Source: Kroppenstedtia guangzhouensis (GTDB taxonomy: Bacteria > Bacillota > Bacilli > Thermoactinomycetales > DSM-45169). Taken from it: a DNA stretch of 64,000 bases. The DNA lies in assembly GCF_014637345.1 (NCBI RefSeq), contig NZ_BMEX01000010.1:24341-88340 (forward strand), written 5' to 3'. The notes below the pieces were generated by a model that worked only from the letters and a program-made list of their open reading frames with translations, ran no database searches and was not told the origin of the DNA. Shown one piece after another: positions 33,118 through 42,703 of this stretch (within the stretch, counting starts at the first letter, position 1; every line of letters begins with the position of its first letter). The translations under genes were made by a program, and so were the position numbers.

Positions 33118-33930
33118 ATGAAGGTGATCCTGTGGATCGGACATGGCAGCCGAGATCCCGAAGGGTGCCGGCAGTTTCGGGAGATGATCGTCCGGATGCA
33201 GAAACGCCTGCCGGATCGACGGATGAAGTACTGTTTTCTCGAATTTGAAACTCCGGATATTCAAGAGGGGGTGGATCGGTGTGTGGCGTGGGGCGCGACG
33301 GAGGTGACGGCGATTCCGGTTCTGTTGTTGGACGCTCTTCATTTTACAAAAGACATTCCGAGGGAACTGGATTCCGCTCTGAAAAGACACCCGAACCTCA
33401 TCCTGAATTACGGTGCCCATCTGGGGTTTCATGAGAAGATGCTTCAGGTGCTCCTGGCCAGCCTGCACGAAGCGGGGGAAGATCCCCTGGGGGATAACGG
33501 GGGAACGGCTGTACTGATGGTGGGACTGGGAAGCAGTGATCCTGTGGCCAACAGCAATTTTTTTAAACTGGCCCGAATGCTGTGGGAACGCACTTTTTAT
33601 GAGTGGGTGGAGTGCTCCTTTATCAGTTTGACTCGGCCCCGGTTGGAAGAGGGGGTAAAGCGTTGCCTCCGGTTGGGGGCGAAGCGCGTGGTCGTTCTTC
33701 CCTACTTTTTGTTTACCGGAAAATTGTACAAGCGGGTTATGGAGATCGTCCGATCCATTGAGGAGCGGCATCCGGAGGTTCCCTTCCGGCTCACCCCCTG
33801 TTTCGGGTTGAATCCTCTGGTGTTGGAAGTGCTTGAACAGCGGGTGGCGGAGGCGGAGGCAGGAACCTTCACCGCCTATGATCAGGATTGGATGAGAGGG
33901 TTGGCCAAACACCGATATGGAGAAAGATGA
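33118..33930 (+). CDS. sirB: Sirohydrochlorin ferrochelatase (SirB/CbiX family, two-domain)
   Basis: A 270-residue protein with two CbiX-like lobes. The first begins ILWIGHGSRDPEG with the metal-ligand histidine and has LLLDALHFTKDIPRE with the second; the second lobe begins LMVGLGSSDPVANSNFF and has LPYFLFTGKLYKRV. It inserts Fe2+ into sirohydrochlorin to give siroheme for sulfite reductase. It lies upstream of the cys cluster rather than next to cobA/sirC as in Bacillus. GGGAGGGG precedes the ATG. Confidence 0.88.
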   Translation: MKVILWIGHGSRDPEGCRQFREMIVRMQKRLPDRRMKYCFLEFETPDIQEGVDRCVAWGATEVTAIPVLLLDALHFTKDIPRELDSALKRHPNLILNYGAHLGFHEKMLQVLLASLHEAGEDPLGDNGGTAVLMVGLGSSDPVANSNFFKLARMLWERTFYEWVECSFISLTRPRLEEGVKRCLRLGAKRVVVLPYFLFTGKLYKRVMEIVRSIEERHPEVPFRLTPCFGLNPLVLEVLEQRVAEAEAGTFTAYDQDWMRGLAKHRYGER

Positions 33931-34249
33931 AATTCCCCTTTCGTTCCGGATCGGGGACTGTAATAACAGAAAACGGATTTGAGAATCTCACCTGAGTCAG
34001 GGTTGCCGATTCGATTCACCATCAGAATGATCAAACAGTCTTGTCCCTCAAAAGAGTCGATTCCGTTGGAATGGCTGTCCTTGATTCAGCGGGTGATGAG
34101 CCGGTTCTCCGGCTGTTGAGGTTTTTAAAGCTTCATTCTCATATTCTTTAAATCCGATCGAAAAAGTTGGTAAAAGGGATTGACATTTTACCGGGGAGCC
34201 CATTAAGATAATACTTAATCTTGAGTGGCGGAGGGACTGGGGTGGAGAC
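33931..34249 (+). promoter_or_regulatory. Intergenic region with promoter of the yezD-cys operon
   Basis: A weak hairpin AGCCGG TTCT CCGGCT (34099-34114) with T5 may end sirB. Promoter: TTGACA at 34180-34185, 18-base spacer, TAAGAT at 34204-34209. An inverted repeat ATTAAG / CTTAAT covers the -10. The short leader contains TTGAGTGGCGGAGGGACTGG (34221-34240), which resembles the start of a SAM-I riboswitch, but there is no room for the rest of that aptamer. Confidence 0.55.
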
Positions 34250-34399
34250 GTGGGGAAAAAGGATTTAACCAAAGATGATGCGATCGCTCTTCAGATTTTG
34301 GAGATGTTGAAAGGAATGCGTTACGGATCGATCACCTTGGTGGTACAAGATGGAAAGGTGATCCAGCTGGAAAAAAGTGAAAAAGTCAGACTCTCATGA
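34250..34399 (+). CDS. yezD: YezD-family small protein (DUF2292)
   Basis: A 49-residue protein too short for most gene finders: GTG start after GGTGGAG, then LTKDDAIALQILEMLKGMRY, GSITLVVQDGKVIQLEKSEK and a stop at 34399. The pattern 'GS+.++VQDG+++Q+E..EK.R' is that of DUF2292. Members are commonly found beside sulfate-assimilation genes; the function is unknown. A terminator-like hairpin separates it from cysH. Confidence 0.75.
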   Translation: MGKKDLTKDDAIALQILEMLKGMRYGSITLVVQDGKVIQLEKSEKVRLS

Positions 34400-34426
34400 A
34401 CTGTGTCGCTGACCGGAAAACCGGAG

Positions 34427-34467
34427 GCGGTCTCACCATAACAACAGTGGTGGGGGCCGCTTTTTTT
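34427..34467 (+). terminator. Terminator-like hairpin between yezD and cysH
   Basis: Stem GCGGTCTCACCAT paired with GTGGTGGGGGCCGC (with G-U pairs), then seven T. No separate promoter is evident before cysH, so this may act as a partial terminator or attenuator that lowers expression of the distal cys genes relative to yezD. Confidence 0.7.
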
Positions 34468-34488
34468 CTTTCCAAAGGAGGTGCCCGA

Positions 34489-35217
34489 ATGAATGGTTCA
34501 TTCACCTTTGACAATTGGGATGCCAAGCAGCTTCCTCATTTTCCGATCGATGATGAGAGCAAAGGGGCCCATCAAGTGATTCGGTGGAGTTTTGATCATT
34601 ATGGGGAAAATCTAGTTTATGCCTGCAGTTTTGGAGCGGAGAGCATGGTGCTGATCGACCTGTTGAGCCAAGTGTGTCCTGAGATCCGTCTGGTGTTCCT
34701 GGATACCGGATTACATTTCCGGGAGACCTATGAAACCATCGATGCGGTTCAAAAACGGTATCCGAAGCTGAATCTGGAACGAATCCGTCCGGAACAGTCG
34801 GTGGTGGAGCAGGAAGAAGTTCACGGGGAGCGGCTTTGGGAACGGAATCCGGATCATTGTTGCCATCTCCGCAAGATCATTCCCCTCCAACAGGCTTTGT
34901 CCGGTGCGGCTGCCTGGATTTCTGGTTTGAGACGGGAACAGACGCCCACCCGACGATTCACTCAGTTTCTGAATCGGGATGAAAAGTTTGGTTTGATCAA
35001 GATCTGTCCGCTAATCCATTGGACAGAAGTGGAGGTATGGGACTATATTCGGGCCCGGGATCTTCCTTATAACGAACTTCACACCTGGGGCTATCCCTCG
35101 ATCGGATGTGCTCCCTGCACCCGGCCTGTTGCAAAGGGGGAGGACCCCCGGGCGGGCCGTTGGTCCGGTACGGGAAAGACCGAGTGCGGCCTTCATTCTT
35201 CATTATGGAAGAGTTGA
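34489..35217 (+). CDS. cysH: Adenylyl-sulfate (phosphoadenylyl-sulfate) reductase
   Basis: A 242-residue CysH from ATG 34489, preceded by AAAGGAGG. Contains YACSFGAESMVLIDLL, the arginine motif SGLRREQTPTR, and the cysteine pairs CC (CCHLRK) and CxxC (GCAPCTRP) that bind a [4Fe-4S] cluster in APS-reducing enzymes, plus the catalytic cysteine in TECGLH. The cluster motif predicts APS as a substrate even though an APS kinase gene is nearby. Electrons come from thioredoxin. First full enzyme gene of the sulfate reduction operon. Confidence 0.93.
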   Translation: MNGSFTFDNWDAKQLPHFPIDDESKGAHQVIRWSFDHYGENLVYACSFGAESMVLIDLLSQVCPEIRLVFLDTGLHFRETYETIDAVQKRYPKLNLERIRPEQSVVEQEEVHGERLWERNPDHCCHLRKIIPLQQALSGAAAWISGLRREQTPTRRFTQFLNRDEKFGLIKICPLIHWTEVEVWDYIRARDLPYNELHTWGYPSIGCAPCTRPVAKGEDPRAGRWSGTGKTECGLHSSLWKS

Positions 35218-35223
35218 GAAATC

Positions 35224-36083
35224 ATGATCGGAATCGGGGCGGGATTTGTTATCGCCTTCTTTTTTGCAATGAACATCGGTGGGAGCGGGGCGGCGGCTTC
35301 CATGGGGGCAGCCTATGGTTCAGGTGCCGTCCGAAGTCGGAGGGTGGACCTTTGGATCAGTGGGGCGGGGGTGTTCCTCGGGGCGGTTTGGGGAGGAGGG
35401 GGAGTGGTCAGAACCATGGGTTCCAGGATTATTCCGGCCTCAATTCTCACGGTTGACATCGTGATCATCATATTGGCCTCCGCCTGTTTGTCCCTGTTTT
35501 TTGCCAATCGGATCGGCTTTCCCTCTCCACCAGTGAAGTGACAGTGGGAGCCGTGGCTGGTGCGGGACTCGCCTTGGGAAACGTGTATTGGCTTTCACTG
35601 CTGAAGATCGTCTTCTGTTGGCTGTTGGTTCCCATGCGGTGGGCCCATTGGTGGGAGCGGGATTTCTGTCAGTGTCCCAGGGAGTTCTATATGGTGGCTT
35701 TTTCGTCGCTCTCGGCTCGTTACTTCTTGGTGGAAGAGTTTTGGAGACCAAAAGGAGATTACTGACCTGTCTTTGCTGGAGGGGGGTCTCGTCCCCGGGA
35801 CCAGGGCTTTTCTGGTGACCGGTGCCTCAGAGTGGGAACAGCTCGGAAAGGTTTTTCCCTGTGGCAGAAAAGTGTGATTGACCGGTTGGTGAAAGTGTGG
35901 GCTGTTTCGCCAGTGCTCTCCCTGGCCATCGCCTACGGATGTGTGCAGGGAGGGGTGAGGGGGGATTTCCATTCTGTCATCGCCGTGATCAGTGTGTGTC
36001 TGGCTACATGGGGAATGATCAGTCTGATCCAGTCGGTCCGCAAAGAGAGAAGCTCCTTTCATGAACATGGCGAAGGAATCTGA
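35224..36083 (+). pseudogene. cysP: Sulfate permease CysP (PiT family), broken by frameshifts
   Basis: Homology runs through at least three frames. The first reads FAMNIGGSGAAASMGAAYGS to LFFANRIGFPS. A one-base loss near 35523 then shifts to STSEVTVGAVAGAGLALGNV. A further shift near 35640 gives HAVGPLVGAGFLSVSQGVLY and GGRVLETKRR; another gives SLLEGGLVPGT. Finally, after an apparent internal deletion, VGTARKGFSLWQKSVIDRLV to the end. An intact PiT-type sulfate transporter would be about 350 residues. It lies at the cysP position of the Bacillus cysH-cysP-sat-cysC operon, so the call is firm; it cannot make one functional protein. Confidence 0.88.
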
Positions 36084-36098
36084 AGGAGGAGAAATTTT

Positions 36099-37259
36099 AT
36101 GCAACTGAGCATTCCTCACGGGGGAAATTTGATAGATCGCTGGAATCCCGATCAAGATCTGGACTCCATCGACAAGGAGGTGGAGCTGGATGCAATTGCT
36201 TTAAGTGACTTGGAACTGATCGCAACAGGAGCTTACAGTCCCCTCACGGGGTTTCTCGGGCAGGCGGACTATCGGTCCGTGGTGGACAGGATGCGATTGG
36301 AGGACGGTACGGTCTGGCCGCTGCCGATCACGCTTCCTGTCCCGGTTAAACAGGCGGAAGGGTTGGAACCCGGTGAGAAAATCAAGTTGACAAAAGGTGG
36401 CATAGTGTACGGGGTGCTTGATCTGGAGGAGAAATATGTACCGGATAAAATCCAGGAGGCAAAGAGTGTTTACCAGACAGCCGATCAGAATCACCCCGGT
36501 GTGAAAAAACTGCTGGAGCGGCCCGATCTCTATTTGGCAGGTCCTGTCCAATTGGTTCGCCGTCTGACTCCACAGTTTCCCGGTCGTTTTTTGAATCCGG
36601 CGGCGTCCCGCGCGGCATTTGTCCGGCTGGGATGGAAGCGTGTGGTCGGTTTTCAGACTCGGAACCCGATTCACCGGGCCCACGAATATATTCAAAAGGC
36701 CGCACTGGAAACGGTGGACGGGCTCTTCCTCCATCCGCTGGTGGGAGAAACCAAGGCGGATGACCTTCCGGCGGAAGTTCGGATGGAGAGTTATGAAACG
36801 CTGTTGAAACATTATTATCCGGCTGATCGTGTTCTCCTTTCCGTTTTTCCGGCAGCCATGCGCTATGCTGGGCCACGGGAGGCAGTCTTTCACGCATTGG
36901 TTCGGAAAAACTACGGTTGCACTCATTTTATCGTAGGCAGAGATCATGCCGGAGTCGGAAACTATTACGGGACTTATGATGCTCAGAAAATCTTTCTCCG
37001 GTTTCAGGAGGAGGAGTTGGGAATCACCCCTCTGTTCTTTGAACACAGTTTCTATTGCAAGCGATGTGAAAGTATGGCTTCGGTCAAATCTTGCCCCCAT
37101 GACAAAGAAGATCGTGTCATCCTGTCCGGTACCAAGGTTCGACAGATGCTCCGGCGGGGAGAACGGCCACCGGCCACTTTCAGCAGACCGGAGGTGGCTG
37201 ATGTGTTGATCCGGGGTTTGCGTAAGGAACAGCTTTTCTCCAGGGAGGGACAGCCATGA
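36099..37259 (+). CDS. sat: Sulfate adenylyltransferase
   Basis: A 386-residue ATP sulfurylase of the Bacillus type. It has the ATP-binding motif [12 protein letters not shown] (about 185-196), [17 protein letters not shown], a zinc-type cysteine set ([15 protein letters not shown]) and the second motif [15 protein letters not shown]. It makes adenosine 5'-phosphosulfate from ATP and sulfate in the cytoplasm. GGAGGAG start site; overlaps cysC by four bases. Confidence 0.96.
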   Translation: MQLSIPHGGNLIDRWNPDQDLDSIDKEVELDAIALSDLELIATGAYSPLTGFLGQADYRSVVDRMRLEDGTVWPLPITLPVPVKQAEGLEPGEKIKLTKGGIVYGVLDLEEKYVPDKIQEAKSVYQTADQNHPGVKKLLERPDLYLAGPVQLVRRLTPQFPGRFLNPAASRAAFVRLGWKRVVGFQTRNPIHRAHEYIQKAALETVDGLFLHPLVGETKADDLPAEVRMESYETLLKHYYPADRVLLSVFPAAMRYAGPREAVFHALVRKNYGCTHFIVGRDHAGVGNYYGTYDAQKIFLRFQEEELGITPLFFEHSFYCKRCESMASVKSCPHDKEDRVILSGTKVRQMLRRGERPPATFSRPEVADVLIRGLRKEQLFSREGQP

Positions 37260-37861
37260 AGCCATCGATTGTTTGGCATGAAGCTGCTGTAAGCAAAGAG
37301 GATCGTCGACAAATAAACGGACATGGAAGTGCCGTTCTCTGGTTCACCGGCCTGTCGGGTTCGGGAAAATCCACACTTGCCAACGCCACGGACCGGTATT
37401 TAAGCCGGTTGGGGGTGAACAGCTGTGTATTGGATGGGGACAATATCCGGCACGGGTTGAATCGCGATCTGGGTTTTACGGAGGCGGATCGCAAAGAAAA
37501 CATCCGTCGGATCGGAGAAGTGGCCAAATTGTTTGTGAACAGCGGTCAGTTCGCCCTGACGGCATTGATCTCCCCCTATCGGAAAGACCGGGAAGCGGTG
37601 CGCCGGATGTTGGACGAGGGGGATTTTATTGAAATCTATGTGAAGTGTTCTCTGGATGAATGCAAACGCCGGGATCCCAAAGGACTTTATCAGAGGGCAA
37701 TGAGGGGAGAGATCCCTCAATTCACCGGCATCAGTGCTCCCTATGAGGAGCCGGTGTCCCCGGAATTGGTGCTGGATTCGGAGCGGTGGAGTGTCGAAGA
37801 TTCTGTTGACCGGATTTTGGAATGGTTGCAAGAACGGAATCTGATTCCGCGGGGAGGGTGA
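37256..37861 (+). CDS. cysC: Adenylyl-sulfate kinase
   Basis: A 201-residue APS kinase: Walker [13 protein letters not shown] (about 28-39), [40 protein letters not shown] and [16 protein letters not shown]. It phosphorylates APS to PAPS. Coupled to sat by an ATGA overlap, and the sulfite reductase gene starts four bases after it. Confidence 0.96.
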   Translation: MKPSIVWHEAAVSKEDRRQINGHGSAVLWFTGLSGSGKSTLANATDRYLSRLGVNSCVLDGDNIRHGLNRDLGFTEADRKENIRRIGEVAKLFVNSGQFALTALISPYRKDREAVRRMLDEGDFIEIYVKCSLDECKRRDPKGLYQRAMRGEIPQFTGISAPYEEPVSPELVLDSERWSVEDSVDRILEWLQERNLIPRGG

Positions 37862-37864
37862 AGG

Positions 37865-39499
37865 ATGGCATATGTGAAGCATTGGAAGGAGAATGACAAG
37901 ATCAACGCTGTGGAAAAACAGAAGCTGAAGATGGACGGACTGGAGATTTTCGATAAGATTTCCCGATACGCCGAAACCGGTTTTGATTCCATCCCAAAAG
38001 AAGAGTGGCCGATGTTCAAATGGGCGGGTCTTTACCTGCAACGCCCCCGGGAAGATGGTTATTTTATGATGCGGGTGTGTGTGCCCTCGGGAATCCTTAC
38101 CGGTGAGCAAGTGGAAACCTTGGCCGGAATTGCCAGGGATTATGGACGCGGTATCTATGACATCACCACCCGGCAAGCGGTTCAGTTTCATTGGCTCCGG
38201 ATCGAACAGATTCCGGACATCTTTCAACGGTTGGAGAAGGTGGGGCTCTCCACTGCCGGAGCCTGCGGGGATATCACCCGCAATATCGTGGGCAACCCCT
38301 TGGCAGGGATCGACCCGGATGAATTGTTGGATACGACATGGATCGTGGAGGATCTCTTTCGTTTTTTCCAACATAATCGGGACTTTTCCAATCTGCCACG
38401 TAAATATAAGATGTCTATCAGTGCTAACTTGGGGAATGCGTCCAATGCGGAAATAAACTGTGTTTCCTTTACCCCTGCGGTCAAGGAGATTGGCGGGGAA
38501 CAAGTGAAAGGGTTTCATCTCAAGGTGGGAGGAGGTCTTTCTGCCCGTCCTTTCCTGGCTAAAACCCTGGATGTCTTTATCCGGCCGGAACAAGTGAAAG
38601 AGGTGGCTGTGGCTGTCACCACGATTTTTCGGGATTATGGTTACCGGGAGAAGCGGACCCGGAATCGTCTCAAGTTTCTCGTGGCGGACTGGGGGCCGGA
38701 AAAGTTCAGGGAGAAACTGCTGGAGTATACAGGACCGCTTCCCGAAAAGGGAGAGGAACCGGTTCGGGAGTGGAACGCCGGTTACTTTTACGGGGTGCAT
38801 CCCCAAAAACAGGCGGGAATCAGCTATATCGGGTTGAATGTTCCCATGGGTCGCCTGTCTGCGGATGAAGTGTTTGAGCTGGCTCGTCTGGCCCGGAAAT
38901 ATGGCAACGGGGAGATCCGCAACTGCAATTCCCAAAATATCGTTCTTCCCCACATTCCCGATGAGCAAGTGGATTTGCTGTTACAAGAAGAGATCTTTCG
39001 CCGAATCCGGGTGAATCCACCGAAGTTCATCGGGTATGCCGTGTCCTGCACCGGGATCGAGTACTGCAACCTGGCTTTGGTGGAGACGAAAGAACGGATG
39101 CGGCGGATTGCTCAATACCTGGATGAAGAGGTGGAGATTGATGTTCCGGTCCGGATTCACATGGTGGGATGTCCCAATTCCTGCGGACAGCGTCAGATTG
39201 CGGATATCGGGTTGCAAGGGATCAAGATGAGGTCCAAAAACAAAAAAGATTTCATCGAAGCTTTTGAGATCCATGTGGGGGGAACTCTGCAGGAAGGCGG
39301 AGAGTTGAATCGGAAGTTGAAAGGGAAAATTGACGCGGAGGATCTGGGGAGGGTATTGAGACAATTTTTGCTCTACTTTAAAGAGAATAAGCAATCGGGT
39401 GAGACCTTCCATCATTTTGTCCACCGGGTGGGAGTGACACAATTGCAACAGGTTCTGGATGGGATCTTGGAATGGAGTCCATCCCGGACAGCCTTATAA
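37865..39499 (+). CDS. sir: Ferredoxin-type sulfite (or nitrite) reductase, siroheme enzyme
   Basis: A 544-residue protein with two ferredoxin-like half domains (YFMMRVCVPSGILTGEQVET early, AGISYIGLNVPMGRLSADEV later) and the siroheme/[4Fe-4S] ligands C-x5-C (SCTGIEYC) and C-x3-C (GCPNSC). Position in the sulfate operon argues for sulfite as substrate, giving sulfide for cysteine synthesis; the family also contains nitrite reductases. Siroheme would come from CobA, SirC and SirB, all nearby. GGGAGGG start site. Confidence 0.88.
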   Translation: MAYVKHWKENDKINAVEKQKLKMDGLEIFDKISRYAETGFDSIPKEEWPMFKWAGLYLQRPREDGYFMMRVCVPSGILTGEQVETLAGIARDYGRGIYDITTRQAVQFHWLRIEQIPDIFQRLEKVGLSTAGACGDITRNIVGNPLAGIDPDELLDTTWIVEDLFRFFQHNRDFSNLPRKYKMSISANLGNASNAEINCVSFTPAVKEIGGEQVKGFHLKVGGGLSARPFLAKTLDVFIRPEQVKEVAVAVTTIFRDYGYREKRTRNRLKFLVADWGPEKFREKLLEYTGPLPEKGEEPVREWNAGYFYGVHPQKQAGISYIGLNVPMGRLSADEVFELARLARKYGNGEIRNCNSQNIVLPHIPDEQVDLLLQEEIFRRIRVNPPKFIGYAVSCTGIEYCNLALVETKERMRRIAQYLDEEVEIDVPVRIHMVGCPNSCGQRQIADIGLQGIKMRSKNKKDFIEAFEIHVGGTLQEGGELNRKLKGKIDAEDLGRVLRQFLLYFKENKQSGETFHHFVHRVGVTQLQQVLDGILEWSPSRTAL

Positions 39500-39512
39500 A
39501 GGAGGGTGGGGG

Positions 39513-39725
39513 ATGTACCTCTACCGGTTGAAAGCGACCATTCAGGGAGAAAAGATCTCCGTGATTGTGGCTGCTGAAAATGACCAAGCTGCTTTTTCTC
39601 TGGTGGATATCGAGTTGGAGAAATTTTTTCTCAAACCGCCGGAGGCGGATGAAGTGACCCTGTACGAGAAGAAGCCGATCCTTCGGGGCGGCGGATTTGT
39701 TTTGATTCCGGAGGAGATGGGATGA
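39513..39725 (+). CDS. DUF3906 family small protein
   Basis: A 70-residue protein from ATG 39513 after AAGGAGG. MYLYRLKATIQGEKISVIVA, AAENDQAAFSLVDIELEKFF, then a basic hydrophobic end (RGGGFVLIPEEMG), as in DUF3906 proteins found between sulfite reductase and cobA genes in Bacillales. Function unknown; the context suggests an accessory role in sulfite reduction. Confidence 0.75.
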   Translation: MYLYRLKATIQGEKISVIVAAENDQAAFSLVDIELEKFFLKPPEADEVTLYEKKPILRGGGFVLIPEEMG

Positions 39726-39764
39726 CAGTCCGATTTTTCCGGGCGGACGAAGGGAGGATTGATT

Positions 39765-40646
39765 TTGGATAAAAAGAGAGGTCGGGGAGGGATGACCTCA
39801 ACCATTCCGACGGGAGTCCGGAAAAACCGGCCGGGGGGGAAAGTTTACCTTGTGGGAGGAGGTCCCGGCGATCCGGAATTGATCACGGTGAAGGGAGTTC
39901 GGGCCCTCCGGGAAGCGGATGTGATATTGGTTGATCGGCTGATCCATCCGGCTTTGTTGGAGTACGCCCGGCCGGGAGCAAGTTTGATCCACTGCGGAAA
40001 AAATCCGGGTTGCCCCGGCTGGAACCAAGAGGCCATCAACCAACTCATGGTAGAGCATGCACGGGCCGGCAAAACCGTCACCCGTCTCAAAGGGGGGGAT
40101 CCCTTTGTCTATGGTCGAGGTGGGGAGGAGGCCCAGGTTCTGGTCAGCCACGGTGTTGATTTTGAAGTGATTCCGGGGATCACTGCAGGGATAGCCGCCC
40201 CGGCCTGTGCGGGCATCCCTGTCACCCACCGGGAATACAGTTCCACCATCGCATTTATCACGGGTCACAGAAAAAAAGGGTCGGAGGAGGAGCTTCCCTG
40301 GAAGCATCTGGCCAAGGGAGTCGATACCCTCGCGATCTATATGGGTGTGAAAAACCTCCCCTATATCCGGGAGCAACTCCTGAGCAACGGCAAGTCCCGG
40401 GATACTCCTGTCGCCCTGATCCAATGGGGAACCACCGGGGATCAATACACGCTGACAGGTATCTTGGAGGATGTGGTGGAACTCGCCCGTCACCATGAAG
40501 TAAAGAATCCGACGATGATTGTGGTTGGTGAAGTGGTCCGTCTGCGGGAGCAACTGGCATGGTTTGAGAACAGAGCTGTACCGAAGAAAGGAGAAATTAT
40601 AAAGGAGTGGGGGGAAAAAGCAGGGGCATCGGCCAGTTCTTCATAG
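39765..40646 (+). CDS. cobA: Uroporphyrinogen-III C-methyltransferase
   Basis: A 293-residue SUMT from TTG 39765, seven bases after AGGGAGG; ATG 39792 after GGGGAGGG is an alternative. VYLVGGGPGDPELITVKGVR, then VTRLKGGDPFVYGRGGEEAQ, VIPGITAGIAAPACAGIPVT and TLAIYMGVKNLP are all diagnostic. It methylates uroporphyrinogen III twice to precorrin-2, the precursor of siroheme and also of cobalamin. Confidence 0.95.
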   Translation: MDKKRGRGGMTSTIPTGVRKNRPGGKVYLVGGGPGDPELITVKGVRALREADVILVDRLIHPALLEYARPGASLIHCGKNPGCPGWNQEAINQLMVEHARAGKTVTRLKGGDPFVYGRGGEEAQVLVSHGVDFEVIPGITAGIAAPACAGIPVTHREYSSTIAFITGHRKKGSEEELPWKHLAKGVDTLAIYMGVKNLPYIREQLLSNGKSRDTPVALIQWGTTGDQYTLTGILEDVVELARHHEVKNPTMIVVGEVVRLREQLAWFENRAVPKKGEIIKEWGEKAGASASSS

Positions 40647-40691
40647 GAAGGACTGCATTGAAGCGGGATCAAAGCAAAAGGAGCGCATTCT

Positions 40692-41255
40692 ATGCATTGG
40701 GTACCCATCATGGTCGACTTTCATGACCGGTCAGCGGTGGTGTTCGGGGCCGGCCGGGTGGCAACCCGTCGCATTCACTGGCTTCTGGATGCGGGAGCAC
40801 GGGTGACAGTGGTGGCGCCGGTTGCTTCAGAATCCGTCCGGCAGTGGGCGGACAAAGGCGTGTTGACTTGGAAACAAAGAACTTTTGAACCGGAAGATCT
40901 GGATGAGGCGCAGATTGTGGTGGCAGCAACGGATTCTTCGGAAATCAACGGTTCAGTGGGGGATAGATCCCACTCCGGGCAATGGGTCAATGTCGTGGAC
41001 CGGTCAGAGCGGGGGAACTTTCAGGTGCCGGCGAGGTTGACCCGGGGGCGGCTCACCTTGGCCGTCTCCACTGGAGGGGCCAGCCCTGTGTTGGCGGTGA
41101 AGATCAGGGATGCCCTGTCGGAATGCTTCGATGATACTTGGGAAAAAAGACTGGAAAAAAAGTTTCGGGAACGAAGGGAGATTAAAGAAAGCGACGTTGA
41201 CAGCAAGGAGAAACAGGAGCGACTGAAGCGATTGGCGACAGATGTTCCGCTGTGA
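40692..41255 (+). CDS. sirC: Precorrin-2 dehydrogenase (SirC/YlnF)
   Basis: A 187-residue protein with an N-terminal Rossmann motif (VVFGAGRVATRRIHWLLDAG), QIVVAATDSSEING, VNVVDRSERGNFQVPA and the helical end domain (TGGASPVLAVKIRDALSECF). It oxidises precorrin-2 to sirohydrochlorin with NAD+. Start after AAAGGAGCG. Last gene of the sulfate/siroheme operon, followed by a terminator. Confidence 0.93.
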   Translation: MHWVPIMVDFHDRSAVVFGAGRVATRRIHWLLDAGARVTVVAPVASESVRQWADKGVLTWKQRTFEPEDLDEAQIVVAATDSSEINGSVGDRSHSGQWVNVVDRSERGNFQVPARLTRGRLTLAVSTGGASPVLAVKIRDALSECFDDTWEKRLEKKFRERREIKESDVDSKEKQERLKRLATDVPL

Positions 41256-41264
41256 AAAAGGCTG

Positions 41265-41294
41265 AGACGAAACCGAGGCGTTTCGTCTTTTTTT
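41265..41294 (+). terminator. Terminator of the cys/siroheme operon
   Basis: Stem AGACGAAAC / GTTTCGTCT around CGAGGC, followed by seven T. Confidence 0.9.
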
Positions 41295-41392
41295 CTGTAC
41301 AGCTCATGTCCAACCTGCAGAGTTCTTTTTCCCCGAACATCGGATATCGGCGAAGATGGGTATGTACACTTTCTCCTGCGGGCGGCTTCTGC

Positions 41393-41428
41393 TATAATGG
41401 GGGATATTCCATAAGTGGTCTGACCACT
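41393..41428 (+). promoter_or_regulatory. ytsJ promoter with GntR/FadR-type operator
   Basis: Extended -10 TGCTATAAT (TATAAT 41393-41398) with a weak -35. Sixteen bases later AGTGGTCTGACCACT (41414-41428) is a near-perfect palindrome of the TGGTCnGACCA type used by FadR-subfamily GntR proteins. The regulator encoded just downstream of ytsJ belongs to that subfamily, so it probably represses its own operon here by blocking initiation or elongation. Confidence 0.65.
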
Positions 41429-41458
41429 GCCACACCGGAACCAAAGGAGTTGAAGGAT

Positions 41459-42703
41459 TTGTCTTCTTTGCGAAAAGAAGCGCTGAAGCTGCACCTGGAA
41501 CAACAGGGAAAATTGATGGTCCATTCCAAAGTGCCTGTCAGCAATTCCAAAGATCTCAGTCTTGCGTACTCACCGGGTGTGGCTGAACCCTGCAAGGAAA
41601 TCCATACGAATCCGGGCAAGGTTTTCGATTACACGATGAAGGGGAACCTGGTGGCTGTTGTATCGGATGGTACTGCAGTGCTTGGGTTGGGAAATATCGG
41701 TCCCCATGCGGCCATGCCTGTGATGGAAGGAAAAGCGGTTCTGTTCAAAACATTTGCCGGTGTGGATGCCTTTCCCCTCTGTGTGGACACCCACGAGATC
41801 GATAAAATCGTGGAAACCGTAAAATTGCTTTCTCCCACCTTTGGAGGGGTCAATCTGGAGGATATTGCCGCTCCCAAATGTTTTATCATCGAAGAGCGAT
41901 TGAAAAAAGAAGTGGATATTCCCGTTTTTCACGATGATCAACACGGAACGGCGATCGTGACCCTCGCCGGCCTGATCAACGCTTTGAAGATTGTGAACAA
42001 GAAGATGGAAGAGATTCGGGTGGTGGCCAACGGGGCGGGTGCCGCCGGAATCGCGATTGTCAAGCTGCTCCTCTCCCTCGGGGTGAAGGATGTCATCATG
42101 TGTGACAGTAAGGGAACCATCTATGAGGGAAGAAATGAGGGCATGAACAGTGTGAAGGAGCAAATCGCGGGAGAGACCAACCCCAGGGGCATTCGAGGAT
42201 CACTGGCGGATGCGATGAAAGGGGCCGATGTTTTTATCGGTGTGTCGGTGGCCGGAGCTGTTACCCAGGAGATGGTTCGTTCCATGAACCGGGATCCTAT
42301 CATCTTCGCCATGGCCAACCCTGTTCCTGAGATTATGCCCGAGAAGGCTTATGAAGCGGGTGCCAAAGTGGTGGGAACCGGTCGTTCCGATTTCCCCAAT
42401 CAGGTCAACAATGTTCTCGCGTTCCCCGGTATTTTCCGAGGAGCCTTGGATGTCCGTGCCCGTAGTATCAATGAGGAAATGAAGGTGGCGGCTGCCCGGG
42501 CGATCGCCGCTCTGATCGATGAAGACCAACTCGCCTTCGACCATGTGATTCCTCCACCTTTCCAACCGGATGTGGCTCCAAAGGTGGCGGCGGAGGTGGC
42601 ACGGGCGGCGATGGAATCGGGCCAAGCCCGTCTGAAAAGAGATCCCAAGGAGATTTATGAACGAACGATGCAGCTGATCCGCAATTCATCCTCTTCCGAT
42701 TGA
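41459..42703 (+). CDS. ytsJ: NAD(P)-dependent malic enzyme (YtsJ type)
   Basis: A 414-residue short malic enzyme from TTG 41459 ([12 protein letters not shown], nine bases after AAAGGAG), matching the N-terminus of Bacillus YtsJ; the frame continues upstream, but those codons lie in the promoter. It contains [31 protein letters not shown], the metal site [14 protein letters not shown] and the nucleotide loop [12 protein letters not shown]. It oxidatively decarboxylates malate to pyruvate. Followed by a GntR regulator gene on the same strand. Confidence 0.94.
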   Translation: MSSLRKEALKLHLEQQGKLMVHSKVPVSNSKDLSLAYSPGVAEPCKEIHTNPGKVFDYTMKGNLVAVVSDGTAVLGLGNIGPHAAMPVMEGKAVLFKTFAGVDAFPLCVDTHEIDKIVETVKLLSPTFGGVNLEDIAAPKCFIIEERLKKEVDIPVFHDDQHGTAIVTLAGLINALKIVNKKMEEIRVVANGAGAAGIAIVKLLLSLGVKDVIMCDSKGTIYEGRNEGMNSVKEQIAGETNPRGIRGSLADAMKGADVFIGVSVAGAVTQEMVRSMNRDPIIFAMANPVPEIMPEKAYEAGAKVVGTGRSDFPNQVNNVLAFPGIFRGALDVRARSINEEMKVAAARAIAALIDEDQLAFDHVIPPPFQPDVAPKVAAEVARAAMESGQARLKRDPKEIYERTMQLIRNSSSSD

